Shown here piece by piece: positions 9,764 to 20,178 of a DNA stretch of 64,000 nucleotides (the first letter of the stretch is position 1; the number at the start of each line of letters is the position of its first letter). The stretch lies in assembly GCF_008727925.1 (NCBI RefSeq), contig NZ_VTWT01000001.1, positions 833,987 through 897,986 on the forward strand, given 5' to 3'. The DNA comes from Adhaeribacter soli (GTDB lineage: Bacteria; Bacteroidota; Bacteroidia; Cytophagales; Hymenobacteraceae). Under the pieces are notes generated by a model that worked only from the letters and a program-made list of their open reading frames with translations, searched no databases and was not told where the DNA came from. Position numbers and translations under genes: made by a program.

Positions 9764-11767
9764 ATGAAACACCTCGAAGGAACCAAACGCGTAATCATAG
9801 ATCATGTTAAGCCGGAAATAAACTCTGGCCAGTTTCCCATAAAAAGAGTGGTGGGAGAGAAGGTAGTGGTGCAGGCCGACGTTTTTACCGATGGTCATGA
9901 CACCGTAAGGGCGCTGCTGCTTTACCGGCAGGCCGGCAAAAAGAACTGGCAGGAAAAACCCATGGAATTTCTGGGCAACGACCGTTGGGAAAGCGAGTTC
10001 GTTCCGACTGCTATGGGCATGTACGAATATACCGTGGCCGGTTGGGTAGATCATTTCCTGTTCTGGCAAACCGGTTTAAATAAGAAATACGAAGCCCACC
10101 AGGATATTGCGGTAGAACTGCTCATCGGGGCCGAAATGCTGGAACAAACGGCTGCCCATACCAAAGGCGGGGTAAACAAAAAACTGCTGAAATGGGCCTC
10201 CGCGCTCCGCCAGCCTAAAAACATGGCGGAGGCAGTAGCCCTGGCAACCGGTCCGGAAGTTTCCGAGCTCATGTACGAGTACGCCGACCGTAGTTTTGCC
10301 CGCCAGTATCCAAAGATCCTACAGGTATCGGTAGAGCGGCAAAAGGCGCTGTTCAGTTCCTGGTACGAATTTTTCCCGCGCTCCACTTCTCAGGAATACG
10401 GCCAGCACGGCACCTTCCGCGATTGCGAACGCATTTTGCCGCGCATTGCCGAAATGGGCTTCGATGTGGTTTATTTGCCGCCGATCCACCCGATCGGGAT
10501 GGCTTTCCGGAAAGGCTACAACAACGCCGTAACGGCAGAGCCCGGCAACCCCGGTTCGCCCTGGGCAATCGGTGGCGAGGCCGGCGGCCACAAAGACATT
10601 CACCCGGAATTGGGCACGTTAGAGGATTTTCATTCCCTGGTCAGAAGAGCAAACGAACTCGGAATTGAGCTTGCCCTGGATTTTGCCATTCAGTGCTCCC
10701 CGGACCACCCCTACGTGAAATCGCATCCGCAATGGTTTAAGTGGCGGCCCGACGGCACGGTGCAATACGCCGAAAACCCGCCGAAAAAATACCAGGATGT
10801 GCTGCCCGTAAATTTCGAAACCGAAGACTGGGTAAACCTCTGGCAGGAACTCAAAAGCATCGTGGTTTACTGGATCAAACAAGGTGTCAATATTTTCCGG
10901 GTCGATAATCCGCATACCAAACCGTTCCCTTTCTGGGAGTGGCTTATTAAAGAAGTACGCGCCGTGTACCCGAACACCATTTTTCTGGCCGAAGCATTTA
11001 CCCGGCCGCGCATTATGGAACGCCTGGGCAAATTAGGCTACACGCAATCCTATACTTATTTCACCTGGCGCGAAACGGCCGAAGAATTGCAGCAGTACAT
11101 GGAGGAGCTTACCAAAACCGACATGCGCGAATATTACCGTCCGAATTTCTGGCCGAACACGCCCGACATTTTGCCGATCCATCTTCAAACGGGTGGCGAA
11201 CCCATGTTCCTCAGCCGCGTGATCATGGCGGCTACCATGTCTTCGAATTACGGCCTCTACGGACCGGTTTACGAATTCGGCCTCAATACCCCGATGGCTC
11301 CCGGCAAAGAAGAATACCTCGATTCGGAAAAATACGAGATCAAGCGCTGGGACTGGGACCAGCATACCCGCATCCGGGACGTCATTACCAAGCTGAACCA
11401 TATCCGGAAAGAAAACCCGGCCCTGCAAACTACCTGGCACATCGAATTTGCAAAAACCGATAACCCGAACATTATCTGCTACGCCAAAACCGACCAGGAC
11501 ATGACCAACCGGATGATCATTGCCGTGAACCTCGACCCGCATAACCGGCAGGCCGGCTGGATACAGGTTCCGGAAAAAGAACTCTGGCTCGACCCGGAAG
11601 AACCGTACCTGGTTTACGACCTGCTTTCCGGCCACACGTATACCTGGCGGCACGAATGGAACTACGTAGAATTGCACCCGGACCAGGTGCCGGCGCACGT
11701 GTTCCGCATCGAAGGGCCTTTGCTCCGGCCCGAAAAAGCAGCCGGCGAAAACAAGCCTGTTCACTGA
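9764..11767 (+). CDS. glgE: Alpha-1,4-glucan:maltose-1-phosphate maltosyltransferase
   Basis: GlgE extends alpha-1,4-glucan chains by two glucose units using maltose-1-phosphate. The 667-residue length and domain order fit the family: an N-terminal domain (VKPEINSGQFPIKRVVGEKV), a helical insert, then the GH13 barrel. The signature SRSTSQEYGQHGTFRDCE is close to FPRSTSQEYGQHGTF here. FRVDNPHTKPFPFWEW carries the nucleophile Asp, and IFLAEAFTRP carries the acid/base Glu. Its substrate is made by the next gene, the TreS-maltokinase fusion. There is a 133-base gap to that gene and no terminator, so they are probably co-transcribed. It starts at ATG with no strong Shine-Dalgarno sequence. Confidence 0.95.
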   Translation: MKHLEGTKRVIIDHVKPEINSGQFPIKRVVGEKVVVQADVFTDGHDTVRALLLYRQAGKKNWQEKPMEFLGNDRWESEFVPTAMGMYEYTVAGWVDHFLFWQTGLNKKYEAHQDIAVELLIGAEMLEQTAAHTKGGVNKKLLKWASALRQPKNMAEAVALATGPEVSELMYEYADRSFARQYPKILQVSVERQKALFSSWYEFFPRSTSQEYGQHGTFRDCERILPRIAEMGFDVVYLPPIHPIGMAFRKGYNNAVTAEPGNPGSPWAIGGEAGGHKDIHPELGTLEDFHSLVRRANELGIELALDFAIQCSPDHPYVKSHPQWFKWRPDGTVQYAENPPKKYQDVLPVNFETEDWVNLWQELKSIVVYWIKQGVNIFRVDNPHTKPFPFWEWLIKEVRAVYPNTIFLAEAFTRPRIMERLGKLGYTQSYTYFTWRETAEELQQYMEELTKTDMREYYRPNFWPNTPDILPIHLQTGGEPMFLSRVIMAATMSSNYGLYGPVYEFGLNTPMAPGKEEYLDSEKYEIKRWDWDQHTRIRDVITKLNHIRKENPALQTTWHIEFAKTDNPNIICYAKTDQDMTNRMIIAVNLDPHNRQAGWIQVPEKELWLDPEEPYLVYDLLSGHTYTWRHEWNYVELHPDQVPAHVFRIEGPLLRPEKAAGENKPVH

Positions 11768-11900
11768 ATACAACCGCTTGCCTCCTGAAAACATCTAAAA
11801 AAAATAGGGTTCGGGAGAAAAAAAGTAAAAACAAAAACCCCGGAATTTCCTTTTAATGAGCGGCGGCTGCAACCGCATGTTCAGATAACTGCAACACACA

Positions 11901-14900
11901 ATGGAAAAAACGCTGAAAGCACCAAAAACCCAAAAGGAACCGCAAACTACCAGTTCCGGCACGGCTCAGGAAAATGCGCTCCCTGACGAAAACCTTCGCT
12001 GGTACAAGGACGCCATTATTTACGAGCTCCACATCAAAGCCTTTAACGATAGCAACAAAGACGGTATCGGCGATTTTGAAGGCCTGCTCAGCAAGCTCGA
12101 TTACCTCGAAGACCTGGGCGTCACGGCCATCTGGTTGCTGCCTTTTTACCCCTCGCCCTTAAAAGACGATGGCTACGACATTGCCGATTATTATACCATT
12201 AACCCATCGTACGGCAACATCAACCATTTCAAGAGATTCCTGAAAGAAGCGCATGCCCGCGGTCTGAAAGTGATTACCGAACTGGTGATCAACCACACCT
12301 CCGATCAGCATCCCTGGTTTCAGCGGGCGCGCCATGCGGCGCCGGGTTCGGTAGAGCGCGATTATTACGTGTGGTCCGACGATCCGAATAAGTACAAAGA
12401 CGTCCGGATTATTTTCCTCGATACCGAATCTTCGAACTGGACCTGGGATCCGGTGGCCAAACAATATTACTGGCACCGCTTTTTCTCGCACCAGCCCGAC
12501 TTGAACTACGATAACCCCAAGGTGCAGGAAGAAGTATTTAAAATGCTGGATTACTGGCTCGATATGGGCGTGGATGGCTTCCGGCTGGATGCTGTACCGT
12601 ACCTGTTTGAGCGCGAAGGTACCAACGGCGAAAACCTGCCCGAAACCCACGCCTTCCTTAAAAAACTCCGCGCGCATTTAGATGTAAAATACCCGGGCCG
12701 TTTATTCCTTGCCGAAGCCAATATGTGGCCCGAAGAATCGGCTTCCTATTTTGGCAACGGCGACGAATGCCACATGAACTACCATTTCCCGATCATGCCG
12801 CGCATGTTCATGTCGGTGAAAATGGAAGACCGCTACCCGCTTATCGATATACTGGACCAGACCCCGGAAATTCCCGAAAGCTGCCAGTGGGCCATGTTCC
12901 TCCGCAATCACGACGAGCTTACCCTTGAAATGGTAACCGACGAAGAGCGCGACTACATGTATAAAGTATATACCAAAGATCCGCTTGCCCGCATCAACTT
13001 GGGTATCCGTCACCGCTTGGCGCCGCTGCTGGACAACAACCGGAGCAAGATCGAGCTCATGAACATTTTGCTGTTTTCCATGCCGGGCACCCCGGTAATT
13101 TATTACGGCGACGAAATTGGCATGGGCGACAACTTCTACCTCGGCGACCGCGACGGCGTGCGTACCCCGATGCAATGGAGCCCGGACCGCAACGCCGGTT
13201 TCTCGCAGGCCAATCCGCAACAACTTTACCTGCCGGTAATCATCGATCCGGAATATAAGTACGAAGCCGTAAACGTAGAAACCCAGGAAAAGAACCCGAA
13301 CTCGCTGCTCTGGTGGATGAAACGGGTTATTGCCATGCGCAAACGCTTCAAAGCTTTCGGCCGCGGCAGCATCAAATTCCTTTCTCCGGAAAACACCAAA
13401 GTGCTGGCCTTTATCCGGGCCTACGAAGACGAAACCATTCTGGTAATATGTAACCTGTCGCGCTTCCCGCAAGCCGTGGAATTGCCGCTGGAAGATTACG
13501 AGAATTATACCCCGGTGGAAGTATTCGGCCAGAACAAATTCCCGAAGGTGGGTAAAGATCCGTACCTGATCACGCTGGCGCCTTATGGCTTTTTCTGGTT
13601 CGCGCTCCGCCAGGAAGAAACCACCGGAACCCTTACCGAATTGCCATCCATAAAACTGAACAACCTGACCGAGATCGGCCACAAATCGGTGCAGGAACTG
13701 GAAAATAAAATATTGCCGCAATACCTGATGAAATGTCGCTGGTTTGGTGGCAAAGCCCGTATCATTCAGCGGGTGGAAGTTACCGAGTACATCCCGTTCC
13801 CGGTAGACGGCGATGAAGCAGCCATGCTGGTAATGGAAGTTACTTACAACGAAGGCTTACCGGAACTCTACCAGTTAACATTAGCTTTTGCCGGCGACGA
13901 AGAAGCCGAATCCTTACGCAACCAGTCGGCCCAGAGCATTATAGCCAAGGCCTCGATCAATGGCCAGCCCGGCGTGTTGTACGATGCCGTGTTCAGCGAA
14001 GCTTTCCGCCATACCATTTTCCAGTATATGGCTAAACGGAAACGGATGACGTTGGGCAGAAATGCCGAACTGGTTTTCCAGTCGGTTAGCGGTACCAAAC
14101 TGGAGCTGAAAGAAGAACAGAATTTCGTACCGTCGCGGATTCTGGGGGCAGAGCAAAGCAATACCTCCATTATATACGGCGACCAGTACTACTTTAAATT
14201 CTACCGCAAGCTCGACCGCGCCGTTAACCCAGACCTGGAAATTACCCGCTTCCTTACCGAACAGGCCAACTTCGCGAACGTGCCGGCCTACAAAGGCGAC
14301 ATTGAATTGCAAAGCCAGGGCAAGACCGGCATCATTCTGGGCATGATGCAGGAAATGATACCGAACCAGGGCGATGCCTGGGAGTACATCGGCGAATCCG
14401 TGAAACGGTATTTCGAAAGGGTATCTTCCATGGGCAAAAAAGTGACCCGTACCGTGCCTCGCGGCACGCTGGTAAATCCGGCCCCGTTCGAAAGCATTCC
14501 GGAAGAATTGCAGAACCTGCTGGGCGGCGCCTACGTGGAAAGGATCCATTTGCTGGGTACCCGCACGGGCGAAATGCACCTGGCCCTGGCTTCGAACAAG
14601 ACGAATAAAGATTTTACCCCGGAAGATTATTCCCTGCATTACCAGCGTTCCCTTTTCTCTTCCCTGAAATCCTTGGTGCGGAGCAATTTCGACCTGCTGA
14701 AAAAACGCCTGAACGAGATACCGGAAAGCGCTCGTCAGGATGCCGAAGAAGTACTGGCCATGCGCGAAGAGATTCTGGAAAGATTCAAGCTCATTTTCGA
14801 CCATAAAATAGATACCCTCAAGATCCGGACCCACGGCGATTTCCATTTAGGCCAGGTGCTGTTTACCGGCAAAGATTTCGTGATCCTGGATTTTGAAGGC

Positions 14901-15287
14901 GAACCGGCCCGCGCTTACAGCGAAAGAAGACTAAAACGCTCGCCGCTCCGCGATGTAGCCGGCATGATCCGGTCGTTCCATTATGCGGCTTACAATGCCC
15001 TTTTAAAAGATGCCTATCTGGCCGAAGAAGAAGGACCGGTAATGGATTACTGGGCCGAGCAATGGTACCACTACGTAAGCGGGTTCTACATGGAATCGTA
15101 CCTGGAAGTAATGAATGGCAAAGATGTTCTGCCGGATAACCCGGAAGACTCCGAAGTCCTGATCCAGACCTTCCTGCTGGAGAAAGCTATTTACGAACTT
15201 GGCTATGAACTGAACAATCGTCCGGATTGGGTAATGATTCCGCTTAGAGGTATAAAATCAATTATGAACGCAGAGAAGAATGGCTAA
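11901..15287 (+). CDS. treS: Trehalose synthase (maltose glucosylmutase) fused to maltokinase
   Basis: This 1128-residue protein is a two-enzyme fusion. Residues of roughly 25-580 are TreS, a GH13 enzyme that interconverts trehalose and maltose (YELHIKAFNDSNKDGIGDF, GFRLDAVPYLFEREGTNGEN, LFLAEANMWPEE, LRNHDELTLEM). The remainder is a maltokinase of the Mak/Pep2 type, with the N-terminal MKCRWFGGKAR and the kinase catalytic segments HGDFHLGQVLFT and VILDFEGEPARAYSERR. It would therefore turn trehalose into maltose and then maltose-1-phosphate for GlgE. The fused arrangement is known from many bacteria. Its stop overlaps the glgB start by eight bases (ATGGCTAA). Confidence 0.95.
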   Translation: MEKTLKAPKTQKEPQTTSSGTAQENALPDENLRWYKDAIIYELHIKAFNDSNKDGIGDFEGLLSKLDYLEDLGVTAIWLLPFYPSPLKDDGYDIADYYTINPSYGNINHFKRFLKEAHARGLKVITELVINHTSDQHPWFQRARHAAPGSVERDYYVWSDDPNKYKDVRIIFLDTESSNWTWDPVAKQYYWHRFFSHQPDLNYDNPKVQEEVFKMLDYWLDMGVDGFRLDAVPYLFEREGTNGENLPETHAFLKKLRAHLDVKYPGRLFLAEANMWPEESASYFGNGDECHMNYHFPIMPRMFMSVKMEDRYPLIDILDQTPEIPESCQWAMFLRNHDELTLEMVTDEERDYMYKVYTKDPLARINLGIRHRLAPLLDNNRSKIELMNILLFSMPGTPVIYYGDEIGMGDNFYLGDRDGVRTPMQWSPDRNAGFSQANPQQLYLPVIIDPEYKYEAVNVETQEKNPNSLLWWMKRVIAMRKRFKAFGRGSIKFLSPENTKVLAFIRAYEDETILVICNLSRFPQAVELPLEDYENYTPVEVFGQNKFPKVGKDPYLITLAPYGFFWFALRQEETTGTLTELPSIKLNNLTEIGHKSVQELENKILPQYLMKCRWFGGKARIIQRVEVTEYIPFPVDGDEAAMLVMEVTYNEGLPELYQLTLAFAGDEEAESLRNQSAQSIIAKASINGQPGVLYDAVFSEAFRHTIFQYMAKRKRMTLGRNAELVFQSVSGTKLELKEEQNFVPSRILGAEQSNTSIIYGDQYYFKFYRKLDRAVNPDLEITRFLTEQANFANVPAYKGDIELQSQGKTGIILGMMQEMIPNQGDAWEYIGESVKRYFERVSSMGKKVTRTVPRGTLVNPAPFESIPEELQNLLGGAYVERIHLLGTRTGEMHLALASNKTNKDFTPEDYSLHYQRSLFSSLKSLVRSNFDLLKKRLNEIPESARQDAEEVLAMREEILERFKLIFDHKIDTLKIRTHGDFHLGQVLFTGKDFVILDFEGEPARAYSERRLKRSPLRDVAGMIRSFHYAAYNALLKDAYLAEEEGPVMDYWAEQWYHYVSGFYMESYLEVMNGKDVLPDNPEDSEVLIQTFLLEKAIYELGYELNNRPDWVMIPLRGIKSIMNAEKNG

Positions 15288-17322
15288 AAGAACCAAAAAA
15301 ACGACCGAACCCGAATTGAGCGGCGCTGCCTCCGATGTAGCCGAAATGCTGATGCCTGCAATAATTAACGATGCTTCCTTGCCGGCCGATCCGGCCCTGT
15401 CCGAAACGGAAATGCCGCCGCATTGCACCCGCTTTACCGAATTCGATATTTACCTGTTCCGCGAAGGCCGGCATTACAAACTTTACGAGAAATTCGGCGC
15501 CCACCTCATGACCTACAACGGCGTGCAGGGCACATACTTTGCCCTCTGGGCGCCAAACGCTGCCGCCGTTTCCGTAATCGGGGATTTCAATCACTGGCAG
15601 CCGGATGAACTTCCGCTAATGCCAAGATTCGATCATTCGGGTATCTGGGAAGGCTTTTTCCCGCAGATCGGCCACGGCGACCTTTATAAGTACCACATCC
15701 GCTCGCACCACAACGGATTTGAAGTAGCCAAAGCGGATCCCTTCGGCTTCTTTGCCGAAACCCCGCCGCATACGGCCTCCGTGGTCTGGGACATCCACAA
15801 CTTTAAGTGGAACGATAAGAAATGGCTGCAGACCCGGAGTAAATGCGTGGGTAAACCCCAGCCGTATTCCGTTTACGAAATGCACCTGGGTTCCTGGCGC
15901 CGCAACCACGAAGAAGAGAACCGCCACCTGACCTATCTGGAACTGGCGCAGGAATTACCGGCTTATATAAAAGAATTGGGCTTTACCCACGTAGAATTTA
16001 TGCCCATAATGGAGCATCCTTTCTATGGTTCCTGGGGGTATCAGGTTACCGGGTATTTTGCCCCGACCAGCCGCTTTGGTACGCCGCAGGATTTTATGGT
16101 ACTGGTAAACGCTTTGCACGAAGCCGGCATCGGCGTAATTCTGGACTGGGTGCCTTCGCATTTCCCTTCCGATCAGCACGGCTTGGTTTATTTCGACGGA
16201 ACTCACCTGTACGAGCACGCCGACCCGCGCAAAGGGTTCCACCCCGATTGGAAGAGCTACATCTTTAATTACGGCCGCAACGAAGTAAAGTCTTTCCTGA
16301 TCAGCAACGCGCTTTTCTGGCTTGATATGTACCATGCCGACGGCCTTCGGGTTGATGCGGTAGCCTCCATGCTTTACCTCGATTATTCCCGCAAAGAAGG
16401 GGAGTGGATCCCGAACGAATACGGCGGGCGCGAAAACCTGGACGCCATTAACTTTATCCGGGAATTCAACAATGCCATTCACCAGGCGCACCCCGATACC
16501 TTAACCATAGCCGAAGAATCTACGGCCTGGCCGGGTGTTTCGAGGCCTGCTGCCGAAGGCGGTCTGGGCTTTAATATGAAATGGATGATGGGCTGGATGC
16601 ACGACACGCTCAGTTACATGGAAAAAGAGCCGATCTACCGCCAGCACCACCAGGGCCAGATCACCTTCAGCATTATTTATGCCTTTGCCGAGAACTTCAT
16701 GCTGCCGCTTTCCCACGATGAAGTCGTGTACGGCAAACGCGCCCTGGTCCGGAAAATGCCGGGCGACGACTGGCAGCAGTTCGCCAACTTACGGTTACTC
16801 TACGGTTATATGTACGGGCACCCCGGCGCAAAGCTTATTTTTATGGGCGGCGAATTCGGGCAAACCAGCGAGTGGGCGCACGAAAGCAGCCTGGAATGGC
16901 ACCTGACCCAGTACCCACTTCATGCCGGCATGCAGGCTTTACTGCAGCGGCTGAACCATATCTACAAAACCGAAAAAGCCTTGTATGAATACGAGTTCGA
17001 TTCGGAAGGCTTTGAGTGGGTAGACTTCCACGATTCGGCCAACAGCGTGATCAGCTTCCTGAGAAAAGGGAAAGCCTCGAAAGACCAGATCATGGTGGTG
17101 TGTAACTTCACGCCGGTACCAAGGGAGAATTACCGCATTGGGGTACCGAAAAAAGGAACCTGGGCCGAGCTCCTGAATACCGATGATGCGGCCTTTGGCG
17201 GCAGCGGTACAGGCAACCCGGAAGAAGTGAAATCGGAAGCGATTGCGGCGCACGGCCGCGAAAATTCCATAGCGCTGAACCTGCCGCCTTTGGGTACAAT
17301 TTACCTTAAAATGAGTAAATAA
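15280..17322 (+). CDS. glgB: 1,4-alpha-glucan branching enzyme, GH13
   Basis: GlgB moves segments of the linear glucan made by GlgE into alpha-1,6 branches. It has 680 residues with a CBM48/E-set N-domain (GTYFALWAPNAAAVSVIGDFN) and a GH13_9 barrel. Key segments are GFTHVEFMPIMEHPFYGSWGYQ, GLRVDAVASMLYLDYSR (nucleophile), LTIAEESTAWPGVS (acid/base) and LPLSHDEVVYGK. The first 45 residues are low-complexity and rich in Lys, Thr and Ala, an extra N-terminal extension. It overlaps the treS-mak gene, so the pair is coupled, and it is followed by a large perfect hairpin. Confidence 0.96.
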   Translation: MAKRTKKTTEPELSGAASDVAEMLMPAIINDASLPADPALSETEMPPHCTRFTEFDIYLFREGRHYKLYEKFGAHLMTYNGVQGTYFALWAPNAAAVSVIGDFNHWQPDELPLMPRFDHSGIWEGFFPQIGHGDLYKYHIRSHHNGFEVAKADPFGFFAETPPHTASVVWDIHNFKWNDKKWLQTRSKCVGKPQPYSVYEMHLGSWRRNHEEENRHLTYLELAQELPAYIKELGFTHVEFMPIMEHPFYGSWGYQVTGYFAPTSRFGTPQDFMVLVNALHEAGIGVILDWVPSHFPSDQHGLVYFDGTHLYEHADPRKGFHPDWKSYIFNYGRNEVKSFLISNALFWLDMYHADGLRVDAVASMLYLDYSRKEGEWIPNEYGGRENLDAINFIREFNNAIHQAHPDTLTIAEESTAWPGVSRPAAEGGLGFNMKWMMGWMHDTLSYMEKEPIYRQHHQGQITFSIIYAFAENFMLPLSHDEVVYGKRALVRKMPGDDWQQFANLRLLYGYMYGHPGAKLIFMGGEFGQTSEWAHESSLEWHLTQYPLHAGMQALLQRLNHIYKTEKALYEYEFDSEGFEWVDFHDSANSVISFLRKGKASKDQIMVVCNFTPVPRENYRIGVPKKGTWAELLNTDDAAFGGSGTGNPEEVKSEAIAAHGRENSIALNLPPLGTIYLKMSK

Positions 17323-17328
17323 GGGCCT

Positions 17329-17370
17329 GGTTTTTAGCCGGAAAATAGTACTGTTTTCCGGCTAAAAACC
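17329..17370. terminator. 17-bp perfect hairpin after glgB
   Basis: GGTTTTTAGCCGGAAAA pairs perfectly with its complement around an eight-base loop, seven bases after the glgB stop. There is no U-run directly after it, so it may work as an mRNA 3' stabiliser or bidirectional terminator rather than a textbook intrinsic terminator. It separates the glgE-treS-glgB unit from otsAB. Confidence 0.65.
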
Positions 17371-17649
17371 TATATTTACCTCAGAAAGGGGGGTTGTTGC
17401 GTACTTTATTTGAATTGTTTAAAGAATTATAACGTACGATACATCTTTTCTCCGCATACGGAAATTGTACCGATTTATACTTAATTTTTAATGCAATTCA
17501 CCAACCGGAATTTTGTAAGTTATTCATTATTAGTGTAGTTAAAAAATATGCAATTTGTAATATATAGAACTTGTATAAACCTAAAGTCATAATATAAAGT
17601 AATACCTTTAAAGAAAGAAATCAGGCCCTAAACTCTAAGCTCTTACATC
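17371..17649 (+). promoter_or_regulatory. AT-rich leader upstream of otsAB
   Basis: This AT-rich stretch with several TATA-like runs lies between the hairpin and the otsAB start and probably holds the otsAB promoter and 5' leader. No exact Bacteroidota promoter match was found and no reading frame is evident. Confidence 0.4.
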
Positions 17650-19860
17650 ATGTCGAGGACCATTATTGTATCTAACAGACTTCCGGTTACTGTCCTTAAA
17701 AAAAACCAGCAAATTGAATACAAAACCAGCGAAGGCGGTTTAGCCACCGGCCTTGGCAGCGTTTACAAGGAAGGAGCGAATAGATGGATCGGCTGGCCGG
17801 GCATTTTCCTGGAGGAAGAAAGTGACCAGCTTCAGGTTGCCGCCGACCTGCAGGCAGACCACATGCACCCGGTTTTCTTAACGAAAAATGAGATCAAGGA
17901 ATTTTACGAAGGCTTCAGCAACGAAACCCTCTGGCCTACTTTTCACTACTTTTTACAGTATGCCGTTTACGACCAGAAGCTTTGGGAAACGTACCGCCGG
18001 GTAAACCAGAAATTCTGCAACGAGGTAATGAAAATTGCCAAACCCGGCGACACGATCTGGATCCACGATTACCAGTTATTGCTGTTGCCCCAGATGCTCC
18101 GGGAAAATTTACCCGACAGCAGCATTGGCTTCTTCCAGCATATTCCATTCCCCTCGTACGAAGTTTTCCGTCTGCTTCCCTGGCGCGAAGAGCTGCTTAA
18201 CGGCATGCTGGGGTCCGACCTGCTTGGCTTCCATACCTACGACGATACCCGTCACTTTTTAAGCTCCGTAAGCCGGATCCTGGGGTACAATAACCAGCAG
18301 GGCCTGATCGACACCGGTAAACGGACCGTAATGGTAGATGCTTTCCCGATGGGAATCGATTACGACCGCTACGAAGAAGTGGCCCTATCGGAGGAAGCCC
18401 ATCGGCGCGAAGCTTCCTTCCGGAAATCTTTTGACGGGCAGCGGATCGTTCTTTCTATTGACCGCTTGGATTACTCCAAAGGAATTCCCCAGCGGTTGGA
18501 AGCCTTCGAAGGTTTTCTGAAACGGTATCCGGAATTCCATGAAAAAGTAACGCTGCTCATGATCGTGGTTCCATCCCGCGACCAGGTTGGCAAGTATAAA
18601 GAACTGAAAGAAGGCGTAGATGAAATGGTGGGCAGGATAAACAGCACCTACGGCACGCTGCACTGGCGCCCGATCAATTACTTCTACCGTTCCTTCCCGC
18701 TGGAATCGCTTTCGGCGTTTTACCGCATGGCCGATGTGGCCCTGGTTACCCCGATGCGCGACGGCATGAACCTGGTTTGTAAAGAATACATAGCCAGTAA
18801 AACCGACCAGAAAGGCGTACTGATCTTAAGTGAAATGGCCGGGGCTTCCAAAGAGCTTTCCGATGCCATTCTCATTAACCCGAACGACCAGAACCAACTG
18901 ATCCAGGCTTTATATAAGGCCCTTACCATGCCGGAAGAGGAACAGCACATGCACATGGTGCAAATGCAGGAATCGCTCCGCCGCTATAATATTCACCACT
19001 GGGTTAACCTGTTTATGGACCGGCTCAGCTACATTAAAATTAAACAATTATCTATGGCAACCACGCTGCTCGACCAGCACGAAGTTCAGGTGCTCAATTC
19101 GGAATACGTTAACGCCCAGAACCGCTTAATTTTTTTAGACTACGACGGTACCCTGGTGGGCTTCCAGGACGCGCCGCAAAAAGCCCGGCCCGATCAGGAG
19201 CTGGTTACGCTGCTCGAAAACCTGACCGCCGACCATAAAAACCGGGTGGTAATTATCAGCGGTCGCGACCGCGTTACCTTAGATGATTGGCTAGGCAAAC
19301 TGGATGTGGATATTATTGCCGAACACGGTGTCTGGCTGAAAGAAGGCGGCGAAGACTGGCACATGATCCGCAACCTGAGCAGCGACTGGAAACGCGATAT
19401 CCGTCCGATCATGGAACTGCAGGTAAGCCGCACGCCCGGTTCTTTTATCGAAGAAAAAGATTATTCCTTGGTTTGGCATTACCGGAAAGTGGAGAAAGGC
19501 TTGGGCGAACTCCGGGCCCGGGAACTGCACACGCATTTATCGTACCTGGCCTCCAACATAAACCTGCAGGTAATGGAAGGAAATATGGTGCTGGAAATTA
19601 AAAATACCGAAGTAAACAAAGGCGCGGCCGCTACCCGCTGGCTCGAGAAATTTCCGGCCGAGTTTATCATGGCGCTGGGCGACGACCGTACCGACGAAGA
19701 TACTTTCCGGGCCATGCCGCCGAGCGCTTTCACCATAAAAGTAGGGAACACCCGCTCATCCGCCCGCTATTACGTAGATGCCGTACGCGACGTGCGGCGG
19801 ATCATAAGAGATTTGCTCACCCAGAATAAAGCTAATTCAAAGCTTCGGATCAGCGCTTAA
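17650..19860 (+). CDS. otsA-otsB: Bifunctional trehalose-6-phosphate synthase/phosphatase (OtsA-OtsB fusion)
   Basis: The N-terminal part, up to about residue 465, is a GT20 trehalose-6-phosphate synthase joining UDP- or ADP-glucose to glucose-6-phosphate. Motifs are [44 protein letters not shown] (Arg and Lys at about 272 and 277) and [11 protein letters not shown]. The C-terminal part is a HAD-type trehalose-6-phosphatase with [11 protein letters not shown] (nucleophile Asp about 497), VVIISGRDR and [12 protein letters not shown]. The single polypeptide makes trehalose from central sugars and could feed TreS-Mak-GlgE. A strong hairpin terminator follows. Confidence 0.96.
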   Translation: MSRTIIVSNRLPVTVLKKNQQIEYKTSEGGLATGLGSVYKEGANRWIGWPGIFLEEESDQLQVAADLQADHMHPVFLTKNEIKEFYEGFSNETLWPTFHYFLQYAVYDQKLWETYRRVNQKFCNEVMKIAKPGDTIWIHDYQLLLLPQMLRENLPDSSIGFFQHIPFPSYEVFRLLPWREELLNGMLGSDLLGFHTYDDTRHFLSSVSRILGYNNQQGLIDTGKRTVMVDAFPMGIDYDRYEEVALSEEAHRREASFRKSFDGQRIVLSIDRLDYSKGIPQRLEAFEGFLKRYPEFHEKVTLLMIVVPSRDQVGKYKELKEGVDEMVGRINSTYGTLHWRPINYFYRSFPLESLSAFYRMADVALVTPMRDGMNLVCKEYIASKTDQKGVLILSEMAGASKELSDAILINPNDQNQLIQALYKALTMPEEEQHMHMVQMQESLRRYNIHHWVNLFMDRLSYIKIKQLSMATTLLDQHEVQVLNSEYVNAQNRLIFLDYDGTLVGFQDAPQKARPDQELVTLLENLTADHKNRVVIISGRDRVTLDDWLGKLDVDIIAEHGVWLKEGGEDWHMIRNLSSDWKRDIRPIMELQVSRTPGSFIEEKDYSLVWHYRKVEKGLGELRARELHTHLSYLASNINLQVMEGNMVLEIKNTEVNKGAAATRWLEKFPAEFIMALGDDRTDEDTFRAMPPSAFTIKVGNTRSSARYYVDAVRDVRRIIRDLLTQNKANSKLRISA

Positions 19861-19879
19861 TTTACCTTAAACAATTTGT

Positions 19880-19932
19880 TTCAGCACCCGGAATTAACGC
19901 ATTTGCATTAAAGCCGGGTGCTGAATCTTTTT
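19880..19932 (+). terminator. Terminator after otsAB
   Basis: The 12-bp stem TTCAGCACCCGG pairs perfectly with CCGGGTGCTGAA across a 22-base loop and is followed by a short T-run. It marks the right end of the trehalose/glucan island. Confidence 0.75.
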
Positions 19933-20178
19933 AGAAAGGGTAGGGGTTTCGGTTAAAAGAATACGTATAATTTCACAACACACTTTTGTAAAATGTAATT
20001 CAAGGATTTCACGAAGGCTGAATGGGGCCCATTATTTTTAGTCTCTTCAGGAAGATAAAATTGAAAGCCCGATAAAATGAAATAAAGGTCAGAAATTTTA
20101 TGCCCCTTTAATATTACCTATAATTGCAGAATTTTAAATTTTTCTCTACCTTGACTTGTTCTCTTAAGAGAAGTAAAA

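Noticed and set aside
13914..14846. A 310-codon minus-strand frame inside the maltokinase half of treS
   Set aside because: It is antisense to a well-supported coding region and reads as low-sense sequence.
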